From contig CM041540.1 in NCBI GenBank assembly GCA_023238725.1, positions 2,259,001-2,323,000 of the forward strand: a DNA stretch of 64,000 bases, in the 5' to 3' direction. The notes beneath the pieces were generated by a model. It was not told the origin of the DNA and ran no database searches. It was given only the letters and a program-made list of their open reading frames with translations. The DNA is from Scortum barcoo (lineage: Eukaryota > Chordata > Actinopteri > Centrarchiformes > Terapontidae). Numbering within the stretch: position 1 is the stretch's first letter; each line of letters starts with the position of its first letter. The position numbers and the translations under genes are program-made. Below are positions 47,061 through 60,583 of the stretch, in pieces.

Positions 47061-50000
47061 TCCTAAAATGTTAAACCAGTGACAGACACTTGGGATAAAA
47101 AGACTCATCCCTACGATGAAAAAACTATTACTCTCCCCGAGAGGAAATCTGAGCTGAAACATCGTTTATGTCATTCTACTGTGCTGAATATAAAACGTAG
47201 AACTAATAGAATTACTGAAAGTATTTTCTGATAGATGTGGGTGTACATTTTCTTTGTGTACTTGCTGGACAGTTGAACAATATAAACAGTCTTATGTTAT
47301 ATTGATCATGGAAAAGGGGAGTTGGCGAAGAGATGCAACACTGAATGCTGTCTTAATGATCTCATTGCTTTGTCTTTTGCACACACCTGCAGTGCCAACA
47401 TGTCACCCCCCTGGTTCCCTGAACCTAGCCTGCAGTGCTCTGCTTTGCCCAGACGGCCAGACATTGTGGCACTTGGCTGTGCCAAAGGCCTTCTGCATGA
47501 CTGGATTTGAGCGGATAACGGACCACAGGAATGTGGGGGCACGCTGTGGTGTAACATGCCAATATTGTTCTCACCCTGATTAACAATTAAATGCCTGCAG
47601 GAGAGGAGGAGGAGGTGGCAGGAGGCTGTTGGTGGATCATTGCTGAAAACGCTGCAGTGGTTGGGGAGCTGGTATGAGACGGCGGCAGGCAGGTTGTGGA
47701 AGCGAGTCGTACTTGGCTCGGAGGTGACTTTGTCAAGTGTTGGCATCCATGAATATGAGACAGGGGCTAAACAAAACAGCAGAGCTGACAGCAACCAGGA
47801 CATTTCTGATTCAAGAGCTGAAACTTTGCTCTTGATTAATTGAGATATTTATCACTGTGACTGCACTCTGACTGCAGTATATTCTTAATTTATGGAAGAT
47901 CACAATATCTGTTGTCACCAAAGGGAGAATTTGTACCAAGTTTCACTGTAAAGATCCAATCAGCTGCAGAACAGCATTTAGATATACGTTAACTTGTGTA
48001 TGTGGATATATATATATATATCAGTAACTGAAGGGTTGGCAGCAAGGACAGCTGCTGTTACTACAGATTCATTAAGCGTGTGTTTGTGCCTGTAAATTGT
48101 GGTTGTGTGTGTATTAGTCTTTGTGTTTGGTGATTATCAGTCTGGCCAAAGACTCCTGGGTGTCTGAGTGGAGAAATCAGGGCTGGGGTGGAAAAAACAG
48201 AGTTTGCCAGGCATCTGTTCAGCTTCACTGGTGACTTGAAGTATGTGCTGGCTGCTGCAAAAGTGCAAGCACAGAAACCATGTCAATCTGTCATGTTATC
48301 TTCTACACAGCTGATATGATCACTTTTTTCACCAAAATGTGGAAAAACAAAAAATGTTTATTTTGAAGTGGAGTGTGACACCAACATAATGCCCACAAAC
48401 AGAGTGTTTATGCGAATCTTTCCCGTGTCTGATGAATGTGTTTCCACAGTAAAAAGTCAACTTTCATACTGTTCTGAAGATGTACTGCTTTAAACAGAAA
48501 ACTATAGAAAGTTTGTTGTAAACCCTGCTCTGGCTACGACAGAGAGAAGAAACCTTTTATTGACATGGGTGATGCTGAAGAGAGAGACCATACATTGATC
48601 TGTTTTATTTGCATATTCATACATCTATGAGTGTGTCATGTACTGTAAACCCAGCTGTTAAAATAGGGAGGGTTGAAAGAGTACAGTGACTGGTGGTGTC
48701 GTTAATTTTCTTCTTTGCCAAAATGTTTCTTCACATGAAGCCAGTAGCCTGTTCAGGATCTGTCTGTGTCTTACTGTCCTGTGACACATATTTGGCTTTG
48801 ACAGAACCTCTGGCTCGAATTTCAGCCAACCATTTTAGTCAACACAAAGGGTAGAAATGTTCCTAAGGTTTTCCGAGGGATCCTATATCCACCTCACAGC
48901 TTGTCCTGCACAATTGTGAGCTATAAATTGTGCTAACGTCTCAAGTTGCTCGCAGATAATTTCTCACAGTAGAGAGCTGTTGGCTTTGGGTGGAAACTGC
49001 AAAGTGAGTGGTGGGTAGTGTACAGAAACTCAAATCTGTAGTGAAGCATTGGATAGCAAGGGGGGGTTTTTTTTTTCTAAGTAGTTTTATTTTAAATGAA
49101 AATACAAAAGGTGTTTATTCTTCTCGTCTTTCAACAGCTTAAATGCACACAGTAATGTTTTAGTAAATATTTAAACGGTAGTGCTCTGTCATGTTTGAAA
49201 TGAAGCTCCTCTGGTAAATTGGTAAAATTTCAGTCTTCTTTGACAAATGTGGTAATAGTATCAAGTAAGTAGCTGCTGCGCTTTGGTGGCAGTAGCGGAG
49301 AGCCTGTTGAGAGCCCTGTCAGAGTCACATGTCTCCAGAACGCTTTTTTCCACTGGTCGTGCCATGGTGGGATCATATGTGGGGCCACTGTGCCGTCACA
49401 GCAGGAGTAACTGATATTGTTCTGATATTATGATTCCTCTCTGGAGCAGAGCCAAACGACAACAGTCTCCACCCTTAAATGAGCTGTGACATTGACTGGA
49501 TCAACAAGAATCTGGGTCTTTATACAGAGAAGTAAGACCACAGCTGTATCATTGTCCAGGGTAAAGTGTGGCTCTGGTGTTGATGTTGTATATTGTTATT
49601 GTGAGAATAGGTCTTTTCTATAGAAGCACATATGATTGCATTTATTTTAACATTACTGCTCTTCCATGCTTTTCACATTTGAAATTTCTATGGTATAAAC
49701 CCACATGAGTCCAATATTATGACCCTGGCTAACTAAGGGTCAGTTGAGGTGAAGCCCAGTTACGAGACTACAATTACTGTGACTTAGAATATGTGACTGA
49801 ATGAATTCAGTGTAATTCAGAATGGAGCTAAAACAAGTAGTCCACTCACTGAGTTGTTCAATGTCAGAGAATTTATCTTGATGATCTATGAATCTTTAAG
49901 TAAAAGTAAATGCAGAAATGCTGAACACCCTCTTTTCCAGCTTATCAAAATGAATTATTACGTTTTTCTGTGGTAGTGAGTTTGGGGATTTTACGCTGTT

Positions 50001-50718
50001 GATTGGACAACTCCAGATGAAAATGAGCCTTTTGGCTAAATGTGATGTGAAATGTGATAAATGAATTATAAAGTAAAGTAAATCAAATTTACTACGTCTT
50101 TTTGAACATGTAAATCATAGATCCTGTGCCAAATCCTCCAGTATTCCTCAGGAGTGAGAATCATCCATATTTTGAGGGCAGTTTGTTTGCCTTTTTGACC
50201 CCACATCTGTTTCCTGTAAAATTCCATTAGAAGTGTTGATTGTTTATCCAGGCCCAATCCGCTGTCGTCAGCCTGCAGGGCGATGGTCCCACGGTGACTC
50301 TGTAGTACATGTGTGCTCATGTGGCACTGTTTATGTGAGTGTTGTATATGTGTGAGGAGCTCAGATATGTGGTAATATCAGAATATGTCTTACATTGAAA
50401 GGTCAACAAGGTCAGGCCTGAGATGTACTTCAGCCGTGTCCTGCCTGTCTTGTGTTATAAACACTCCAGTGCAGATGTCTTTATTTCACACCATGGAAAG
50501 ACAACATTACAGCTCCACCCTACGCTACACATCACCAAGTTAAGTTTGACAGCTGGCATAGAGAAGGGGACTATTTTCAATTTGCAAACCCCCCCACCTT
50601 CCTCCCTCTGACTGCCAAAGAGTAATTTATCTTAGCAGTGCATAACGCCAGGATTTCCAACTATTATCCCCTGCCGCTGTATGACCTGCTTATCTCTGTC
50701 GTTAGATCTCAGCATCTC

Positions 50719-50740
50719 CTGTTTCCCTGCAGGGAAACAG
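50719..50740. repeat. perfect 22-bp palindrome
   Basis: Half-site CTGTTTCCCTG followed directly by its exact reverse complement, with a PstI-type CTGCAG centre. It could be a dimeric protein site or chance. Confidence 0.85.
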
Positions 50741-53030
50741 TTACTATTACACCTATTTAGGGGACAGGGGAAAGTCGTTTTCATGATCCCATATTGACCT
50801 GACCCCTGGCCGACACTGACCTTGCTGCGTCTCCACATCTGGTTTAGATCTCTGTGAATTGCAGCTAATAACATAGCTAAACAGCATCAGGGCCAGTGAG
50901 CCACAGATAGGCCTGTCTGTTTTATCAAAGTAGTACAACAGAATTGGAGAAAGTAAAGCTGAGGTTGAAATGTGCACTAAGGTACTTTTGTTTTTTTTTT
51001 CCCTTGGGTTGCATTATGGCATCTTTAGCCAATTAAAGGTCCTTCTCAGTGGCTCGGGTTATGAGACAATGAGATCATGGCTATCAACGAGCTGCTGGTC
51101 TCAGTTTCTGGGGTGAGCTATCTATCAGCCATATGCATTACTTGTGTCAACACAGCGAGCCTGTGTTTCACAGAGCTGCTTGATAGCCTCAACGTGCCTC
51201 TTGATTGTTGTTTACACCATTATTTACGCTGCTTAAATTGAACTGAGACATTTATTTAGAAATAATATATTCATCTGTTTCTAAAAGAAATTGCCTAAAT
51301 CCCCAAAGAGAGCTGAAAGCAGTTTTGGACTCCTGACACGTGGATGGGTCATATCTCATGGCTTCCAGAGATTGTGATTAAAGGATAAAACTGCGTATGT
51401 GTTGATACGTCCTGAGCCAAATGTCCTTAAATAACCTTTTCTGTAGATTTTGGAGTTTCTTTGAGCAGCAGGAATATATCATCCTCAAAAAGTTAAAGCG
51501 AGGTCAGTTCCGCATCATCTCCTTCTGGCTCCTACGGTCAGCTTTAAAGATTAGCTCAACTGATTAATAGGGCAAAAAGCGAGACAGAGGCAGTTACTCA
51601 GGGCTGAAAGTCCCTGACAGCTCTTTGGCTTTGAAAATAAGAGTTCAAAACAAAGTAGTCATCTGTCTAATAGAGTTAGTTCCCATCTGCTCAAAGCAGA
51701 GCTGCAACAAACGAATAATTTAAACCTGCAATAATATATAGAATACTTTACATTAATAAAACATCTTTACAACAACACACATCTGGGAATGAGCCAACAA
51801 CATTTATATTCACAAGGTTAACATTATTTATATTAAACAAGTGCACTTTTAGTTACCATGAACATATATCGAACATTAAATTTGTTATATTCATCACTCT
51901 CATCCATTTAACAGCCAAAGCGACCCATCATAACGTACACTTTAACTTTAATATGACTTTAGTGTGAGTGTAAGGGTAATTACAGTTCAGGACATTCAAA
52001 TGACACACTCAGTTATGACACAGTTGTGGATACAGATGAGACTGTGCTAAAATTAAGCTCAATCAAGTGATTAATCAACAAGCTGATAAGGCAGAAAATT
52101 AATCTGAAACATTTCTGATGAGATTTTAATAGTTGAAAAGGTTTTTTTTTTTTTTTAAACAAGTTCTGGTTTTCTGTGACGTAAACTGAATGTCTTTGAG
52201 GTTTAAACTGTTTCAATATGTAAACTGTTTAACTATTTTCTGACATTTCATAGAAAAAACAACCATCAGAGTAACTGATAATGCAAATGAGTACCTTTTT
52301 AAACAGTGTGGTGACTGTGCTGTAATACATTTATGTGCGTTTGTGTGATATATTTGGACAGTTTGACACGCGATATCAAATATCTGACATTAAGAGAACA
52401 ACTGAAAATGTCAGATTAGATTCTTTAAACATCAAAAACGACGTGATTTTATCTCTTTTCCTCTCTCGTTCCACCTCCACATTTGGTCCCTTAAGTTAAA
52501 TCAGATTCATCATCATGTGTGTCTTCGCTTTAACATGACGTCAGTTCGTTCATTCGTTCAGCGCCGGGGATTATGGGTAGAGAAACATGCATGTGTATGT
52601 ACACCTTGTATGTGTGCACCTGCCTGGCCGATAAAGCTCATTTTGTTTTCTCATGCATCACAAAATGAATCTGAACAGATGCTCATATTCAGCCAGTTTC
52701 CACGCTCAACACTAAAGAAGGTGACGTACAGCAGAGAGCAGTCGACACCATCATGCTAACGGCCAAAATGAGCTAAAATCTCCAACCTGACAGACTGAGA
52801 AGAGTTATTACAACTCTTTTTTTTTTTTTCTTTCTTTCTAACAGGCGTGTGAACCTAAACAAACCAAAAGTAAAAGTTGCCGCAGAGTAAACATTTCCAC
52901 TCTGGATCGGACCAAAGAAAACAAACCGTGGGCGTGACCGCACCCTCAGATGAGATCATACCTTCCTTCACTGCGACAACCAGCAGATTAAGACCAGTTT
53001 GTTTTCTGCATCGTCTCACAGATTCAGAGG

Positions 53031-56000
53031 TCAGGATGCAGACGGGCAGTTTTTCGGGGTTGGGTTGAGGTCTCTGAAGGGCTCAGAGAGGCGGGGGCCC
53101 TGCAGGCGGGACAGCAGCGTGGTTCGGCGGATGCTGCTGTCCGAGTCCTGGTGGGTGAACTTGCTCCGCAGGCGGCGGCAGCACGGCAGGCTGCCGGCGA
53201 AGTCGGAGAGGAGGTGGCCGCTGAAGATCATGTAGATCCAGGGGTTGCAGCAGCTGTTGAGGCTGGCCAGCAGAGCGGAGAGCGTCACGGCGGCGTTCTC
53301 AGAGTCTGCAGGGGGAGGGAGGGGGGAAACACAAGCATGCAGATTTATGAGGCGCGCTCCGAGATGTCAACGGCTAATCTGAGGTGTTTACTTTTCCTGT
53401 TCAGGGAGTCGTACCAGAGATTTTATCCCGTTACAGAAATAAGCTGCTGACAGATGATCCTCAGTCAGCTCCATCCTTCATGAAAAAATACACCTTCATA
53501 TGAACTTTATAGGACTGCAACTATCAATTATTTTTTTATAGATTAATTTAATAATTCTTTTTTAATTTCCTCAACATAGCTTCTCTCAAGCTGTCTGCAT
53601 GGAGCAACAGTCAGAGAAATACTCACTACATTTAACGAATGGTGCCTTTTTTACTCTTTTGTATTTTTGGTTTTCAAAAAACAATGCATTAAACTGTGTG
53701 TTTCTCACTCGCTGCCTATAGTCATGTTAGCAACCAGGTCGAAGATTGCTTATTGAAAGTTTTTTTTTAAACATTTTACAGGACTAGTAAAGAAGGATTT
53801 TGATAAAATGTTGACACTCGAAAGATTTTCTGACACACATTTAGCATCTAAATTAAAGAGTCTCCATCTGTCCTTCAATTATCTCGACAGCCGTTCATGC
53901 AATCAGCTTCACAATTGGCGGATGTGTCACCGAGGACTAAAGAAAGTGAACAGTGAATTTGTTTGGATGAGCAGCAGTCGAGAAAGTTGCAAGCATCAAC
54001 GCCAGAGGTCAAACAATCTCAAACTGTTTTGAACAGTCACTGCACAGTAAAAAGAGATAAATGAACACAAGGAAACAGGCTTAGGAATTTCATTTCACTT
54101 CATCTTTAAGCAGGAAAGTCTCTGAGTTTGCAACACTTCTTTCTTTCAATCTTTATGATTTTATTTATTAGCAAACAGTTAATTAATCCAATAAATGGGT
54201 CTTTAAAATGTCCAAAAATATTGTATTTGAGCATCACAAGTCAAGCTCAACCCATAAGCCATAAGTTTACTATCATTGTTATCAGGATATATCTCTGTTT
54301 TGCAGCCAGTATTTCCACATATGGAGCCCAAAGTTCGCCAATAAAGAGCCAAACTTCTGGGTTATCTTCCCAAAGTGTTACATGTAGTGAGTTTTATGTA
54401 TTTTATTATGTTTTGATATTCAAGTCTCTCAAACTCGAGCACCTTAGGGTTTAAAACTGCTGGTTCAGAGTTGGACTGAATCCAAGACTTTTGTCAGTTT
54501 GGCTGAAAAAAATGCAGATTTTTTTATCTGTAATCCTAGTGGGATCTATAATTTTGAATAATTTCTGTCTGTTTAATAGTTTGGGTCAAGGATCACACCC
54601 TAAGATTAAATTTTCATTCACTGCACGCAGAAAGCAAAGTTCTCAGGTTTGAATACATTTTGACCGACAGACGTTTGGATTCAAACCGCCGCACCGATTC
54701 AAGATGTTCCTCTGTGACTGTTTTTGTGCCGGAAAAAGGACGAAAACCGAGTGTTCCTCTGGAAATGTTTTTTCCTGCGGGGGCTCGAGCCTCTGAAAGA
54801 AGCTCCCGGACTCTTGTGAGTCATGAGTTAGTAAAACTCGCCTGGGAGGACATAATGAAATTCCTCAGGTGGGTGAGCAACTCGTTCATGCTGACTGAGC
54901 AGCTTTTTACAGGAGACAGATAAGTAAAAAAAACAGATCCTCACCTCCATCATACGAACGCCCTGCCTCACTGACTGCATGTTCTGACTTTAAAAAGGCA
55001 AAAATATCTGAGTTTTTAATTTTATCCATTGAAATGTTTCAGTGTGACCTTCCACATTTAAACAGTTTACTTTTTTTATGCATTTTAATTGATTATTTGA
55101 TTAAAAAGTCTACAAAACTGCAGCAGAAATTTGGCTTTTAAGTCAAACTCAGACAGGGACGGGGTAAATTTTATGCTTGTTTTTTACGTAATAGTTTGAA
55201 AAGGTCTAAATATTTTAGTTGGAAACTTTGCATGTGGCAAAACTTTGGGACTCAGCTAACAAACTCGGGAGGTGTCTTAGTTTATGATGGTCTGACTTTT
55301 TACCCAAGCAAAGATAGCAGAGTAGCTAATGGTCGCTTTGCTCCACATCGAAATATCTCAACAACAATCGTGTGCTGTGACTTTGGGTGCAGATATTTAC
55401 GGTCTGCAGAGGGTGAGTTTTGTGACGGACATTTTCCTTTTTCCAAATATTTGATTGAGTAGAAATCTGTTTCATAACTAATCTTGGAGCCCAGAGGATG
55501 AATCTTACTGACTTTGGTTGTCCTCTGACTTTTTTCTCCAGCGCCACCTGCAAGTAAAAGTTTGTGGTTTTGACTAAAATACCGTAAAAAAAACTTTATG
55601 AAGGAAAAACAAGAAATTTGGTCCAGACATTCATGTTCCCCTCAGGATGAACTTCAACAACTTTGGTGATCTTTTCACTAAGATAATGACCACGGTCACT
55701 GTGGGCATGTTAATAGTAGTTAATAATTAGTTAATAGTTAATAAAAGCAATTTTTTTAGGTTTATCATCACAGATTATATATAACGCATAATTGATTTTT
55801 GTTCATTTATAGATCAACTATTTAAAGCTGACATTTCACACACAGTCTGTAAAAAATGTCTTTGCTTTAAGAACATTTGAAAACATGTAAAAACTTTGAT
55901 CAGCATCAGATCCGTCACATCTGCTGCTTTCATGTGCAGATAAAAGTGATCTTTGCTCAGATGCTGAATACAAACCTTCTGCTCTGTTAGATCTCAAATA

Positions 56001-57363
56001 GGATCATAACTCAGATGATTGATTGGAAAGAAAAAGATGTCAGACTTCTGTAATCTTTGCTCTTTTCTTGTGAAACACTCATCACACTTTATCTTCTGGC
56101 CTTTTTAGAAATCAAATGAAGCAACATGAGAGACAAAAAATCTCTTTGGATGAACTGCTGACAGCTCTGATAGTTTTTGAAGTACTTTACATATTTTATT
56201 ATGTTTTATATTAAAGTCTGAATGCAACACAGTTCCCCCCTCTGGGTATAATTAAGTCCACATGCAGCCTGTGAGGAGAGATGGTGCATGCATGGCCACA
56301 AATCAGAGAAATCCCGCTCTAATCGGCGCAGATGGAGGCTTTTCTTTCCAATAAATCACCTGGAGAAACTTGGAGCAGCTCACTCACCGTCCCAGGAGAA
56401 GTTGTCGTCCCACACAGACCACATCTGCACGGTGAAGAAAGGCGCCCAGCACACCACGTAGGCCAGCACGATCACGAAGGTCATCTTCACCGTGCGTAAT
56501 TTGGCGCGGGAGATGGTGCTGACGCTGCTCACGGAGCTCCGGCCCAGGATGCCGCTCTTGGTGGCCTCCGCCACGGCGCCCACGCTCTTCCTGCGGGTCT
56601 TGTACTTGAGGTTCTTCCAGATGGTGTGGCAGATGAATCCGTAGCAGAAGACGAGCACGGCCACGGGGACGAGGAAGATCCCGGCCGTGATCCAGGTGAT
56701 GTAGGCGCGCAGCCCCCACGGCTCCACGAAGTGCCCCCAGCAGTCGTAGACGGCCGAGCCGGGGCGCACCTCGCTCAGGGAGAAGATGACGTACTGCGGG
56801 GTGCTGAGGACCAGGCTGCACGCCCAGGTGGAGCCGATCATGATGTGTGCGCGCTGCGTCGGCTGCTGGAGCGTCTGCAGCGGGTGGCAGATGGCGATGT
56901 ACCGGTCCACGGTCATCATCACCATCATGTAGGTGGAGGCGAACATGCCCAGGACCTGCAGGTGCTTCACGATGCGGCACAGAAAGTCCGGCCCGTAGAA
57001 GCGGAAGGTGATCTCCCAGCAGAGCTGCGGCAGCACCTGGAAGAAGGCGACCACCAGGTCCGCCAGGCTCAGGTGCTTCATGAACAGGTGCATGCGCGAC
57101 AGCTTCCTCCGGGTCCGGTGCATGGCCAGCAGCACGCTCACGTTGCCCACCACGGCGGCGAGGAAGGCGAGGCTCAGGACGGTGATCTCGATCTTGGCCA
57201 CCTCCTCGTTCCGCCCGAACGGGTCCGTGTCGTTCCTCTTCCCGCCGACGTGCCCCGCGGCGGCTCCGGGCTCCAGCGGCTCCTCGGTGCAGTTGGTGCC
57301 CGTCACGTTGCAGGAGCTCTCCCAGGAGAAGAGCATGGTGGCCCGCGTCTCCTCCGGGCGCAC
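53031..57363 (-). CDS. avpr1a: arginine vasotocin receptor V1a type (GPCR), copy 2
   Basis: Exons 57363-56388 and 53305-53031 with the same 3082-bp intron and the same 416-residue product as copy 1; I see no amino-acid difference. All receptor landmarks described for copy 1 (disulfide cysteines, DRY, CWAPF, NPWIY) are intact, so nothing suggests decay. It lies on the strand opposite p3h2, downstream of p3h2 exon 1. The upstream flank differs from copy 1 by an 8-bp deletion near 57648, about 285 bp before the start codon. If the duplication is real, this would be a second intact receptor gene with its own upstream sequence; if not, it is the other haplotype. Confidence 0.93.
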
Positions 57364-57580
57364 GGAGGTGGATGTCCTACCTGTGCGTGACTGTCACACT
57401 CCTCTGGTTACTCAACATGTGTGAACTGATCACCTGGCTGCACGTGGACTCACAGAGAGAGGAAATGACAAATAAAATCCTGAAGAAAAATAAAAGTCAA
57501 ACTAAATCCAGTGATGTTTCCAGCCGTGACGCGCAGCTGCTCCTGGTCCAGTCCGAGCCACACTGCTGCAGATCCGGCCT

Positions 57581-57588
57581 CTTTTAAA
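57581..57588 (-). promoter_or_regulatory. TATA-like box upstream of avpr1a copy 2
   Basis: Same TTTAAAAG motif and spacing (about 220 nt from the start codon) as in copy 1. Inference from motif only. Confidence 0.35.
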
Positions 57589-58222
57589 GGGTCCTGCCCC
57601 TGAGACCAGAGACCAGCCCCCTGTACCACACACACAAACACACACCACAACCCTACTCACTCCCTCACTCACTCACTCACACACTCAGGAGATAAAGTGC
57701 AGTGTGCAGGGAGGACTCAGGGAGGGAGAAAAGAGTCCAAATAAACCAGCAGCTACTTATTTATTTCTTTTATTCTTTTATCAGGGCTGTGAAGCTTCAT
57801 TTAAATTCAAAGGAGAAAACATTAAATGCTAAATGGAAAAGAGGAAATGGAAAAAAGCAGGAAAAACAGAAAAAGATGTTCTCTGCAAAGCTTTTCTGTT
57901 TTTCCATTTTAGGATTTCAAATGCATTACATGTCCTCAAAACTGAACTATACTTTATATTATAGTATTTTATAGCTTTTTGCAGTAACTTGTCAGAGAGG
58001 CATCTTTCCTCGAGAGCATGATCATTATTTTAAATGTCATAAAATGTCAAAAAATACCATGAAAAGTGTAAAAAGTTAGAGGTTATTCCCTGATTGATTT
58101 AACTATAATTTTCAGCAGAACAATCCTCAAATAGATCTGTTAACTGATTAACATTAACTGCACTCCCCCTCCCGTAATGTTGGTTTAGCCTTCCCTGTAG
58201 TCTGACCATGAACACTGTGACA

Positions 58223-58248
58223 CGTGTGTGTGTGTGTGTGTGTGTGTA
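58223..58248 (+). repeat. GT microsatellite, D2 allele (12 units)
   Basis: Twelve GT units, against ten in D1 at 18535-18557. Confidence 0.85.
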
Positions 58249-58505
58249 GAGGAGGAGGCGGCTCTGCAGCTTTAATGTGTTTACGTGGCGATAACCTGAT
58301 GACCTCAGACAGCTCTTGTTTTCTCATCATTGAGCGAAAAACCAAACCGCTGCAACGCCGAGAGACAAAGAAGTGGAAAACTCCTGCAAGTTTTCCAAAA
58401 AAGCAACTGTTTTTTTTTCTTTTTATGACAGGTTCTTACTTATATTTTAGCTTTTTTTTAAGTCTTTTTGTCATTTATCTCAGTGAATTCCTTAAAGTCC
58501 AAAAC

Positions 58506-59331
58506 AAACGTCACAACAAACAAGTTAATTAATTCAAGATTAAACATTTTTTGCAATCGTGCACAAAAACAATGACAGGAAACAGCATTGGCAATGAAAT
58601 CCTTCAATCTCAGCCTAACAGCAAACAAATGTAAAAGGAAAACCACACGAGTAAACGAGAACTTATAAAACACAAGATATACAAGAGTGCAAAAGTTCAA
58701 GTCTTTATAACAGAACAACTGTGATGTTTTTATTTCTGGAAATAAAAAGTTTTTCCTTCTCGTCTCACATCATCAGTCCCAGATGTTACATTTTTATGTC
58801 AAAGAGCAAAATCTGTGATGAATTTAGACTTCTTAGTTTTCTAACAGCATATATGCAATAACATTTACAAAGAAGTTTATGTAATGTGCACAACAAATAC
58901 AGGAAGCAGTGTTGGCAATGAAATCCTTCAATCTCGAGCTCCCTTCAACAAATAAATGTAAAAGGAAAACCACACGAGAAGAACTAAAGACGCTAAAGTT
59001 CAAAATGTTATAATGACATAGAATATAAAATAAAATATAGCACACTAATATAAAAAAATGTTCAATAAACCACGTGGTCCTGATCTGCCCCAAATCAACA
59101 GCTGTGATGTTTTTATTTCTTGAAATAAAACGTTTTTCCTCCTGTTTTAAAAACTGAGTATGAATTTTGACTGTTAGTTTTCTAACAGCTGGTTTCATTT
59201 AGGCATTAACAAACAAGTTTATTATGTGCTGTCCACAACAAATACAGACAGCAGTCGTTGGCAATGAAATTCTTCCATCTCGGGCTCCCTCCAACAAACA
59301 AATGTTAAAGGGAAACCACACACATAAAGAA
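58506..59331. repeat. three diverged tandem repeats, D2 copy
   Basis: Exact counterpart of 18815-19640: the same three units and spacer blocks, with no difference noticed. Confidence 0.75.
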
Positions 59332-59570
59332 CTTAAACATGAGATATACAATAGACCTTTTATATATAACGTAGAATGCAAATTAAATAGAGCACACGAA
59401 AATAAAATATCAAAATATGAAATAGGAAATAAGTAGAAAACAGATATATGATACTGTAGAGGCAGTAATAAAATGCAGATGTAAACAGAAGTATTACATC
59501 TGTAAAATATAAACATAAACAGGAAACAGGGATGTAAACAGGAAGTATTCCAGTGGGGTAAAGTGACAGC

Positions 59571-59806
59571 AGCATTAATAAAGTGCCAGTGCAGAGACAG
59601 TAATGAGTTCACGAACAGCTGAGCAGTCTCGTGGCCTGAGGGACGAAGATGTCTCTGAGTCTGCTGGTGCAGGACGGTTTGGTCGGGGGTCTTTTAATGA
59701 TCCTGCCGGCCTCCTCCTTCTTCTTTTCCTCTTCTTCTGGGCGTAGAGGTCCTTCATGGATGGCAGAATCGCGCTCCGCAGAGCCTCATGGTTGAGAGGT
59801 TGAATT
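59571..59806 (+). repeat. LINE-derived repeat fragment, D2 copy
   Basis: Counterpart of 19880-20115 with the same truncation and CTTC-rich insert. Confidence 0.5.
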
Positions 59807-60436
59807 AATTGTACATGAAGAACTTTTTCTTTCTGAGGAGCTGATCAACCTTCTGCTTTTTTTAAAAAAAATAATAATAAGCCAGGCGTGAAAATGGAGG
59901 AGGTAAAAAATGAGAAAATCATATCATCATATAGACGTATTTGGGAGCCAGAATTAAATCCAAGAGACCATAAAAGCTTATCATATGTGCTTTATTTTCA
60001 GATATAGGTGCAGATTGCCTTCATTTAAAGCCCTAAATTAGCAGCATACTGAACAATTGTATTATTATATATTATTACATTAGTTCTTACAGCATTTTTC
60101 TCCAAATTTGTGTTTTGTGTCTGTCTTATCATCGACTCCCCTTCAGCTCTCACGTCATCTCTGTCCTTTGTCCTGGTGAACGTCCTCACCTATTACAGAC
60201 CATCCTGTAATTTCTCCATAGTTAAACTGCCGTCCAGGAATGATGAGTTAAATTACCCTAAATTACTGTAATTACTGATAATCCTGTCCGTATGGAGCTT
60301 TAGTGCTTCGTTGCTTGTTTTCTTCTTACCTAAGAGAAAGTTGTTCTCAAGAAATCCCAACACATTTTTGTTTTTTTAGGAAATTTGAAAGGAAAGGAAA
60401 GTTAGATGAAAATCAGAAGGTCAGTACAACTCTGAC

Positions 60437-60583
60437 GTCTGTTAGCTTAGCTTAGCATAAAGACTGGAAACGGATAGAAACAGCTAGCCTGGCTCTGTCC
60501 AAAACTTACAAACTTCACCTACCAGCACCTCCAACGTTCACTAATTAATGTTTTTTATCTTTCAATGTTTAATCTATCGGAGT
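60437..60583 (+). repeat. teleost TTAGCTTAGCATAAAGACTGG repeat, D2 copy
   Basis: Counterpart of 20748-20895 with GGAAACGGATAGAAACAG where D1 has GGAAACAGGATAGGGAAACAG, a 3-bp net difference. Confidence 0.65.

Larger units (their letters stand above)
45393..51732 (+). other. presumed p3h2 intron 1, second part
   Basis: No p3h2 exon or other gene recognised. Contains a TG microsatellite (45708-45751), an inverted TTAGCTTAGC repeat (46920-47060), a 22-bp palindrome (50719-50740) and opposing open frames at 47254-47803 without known similarity. Confidence 0.5.
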
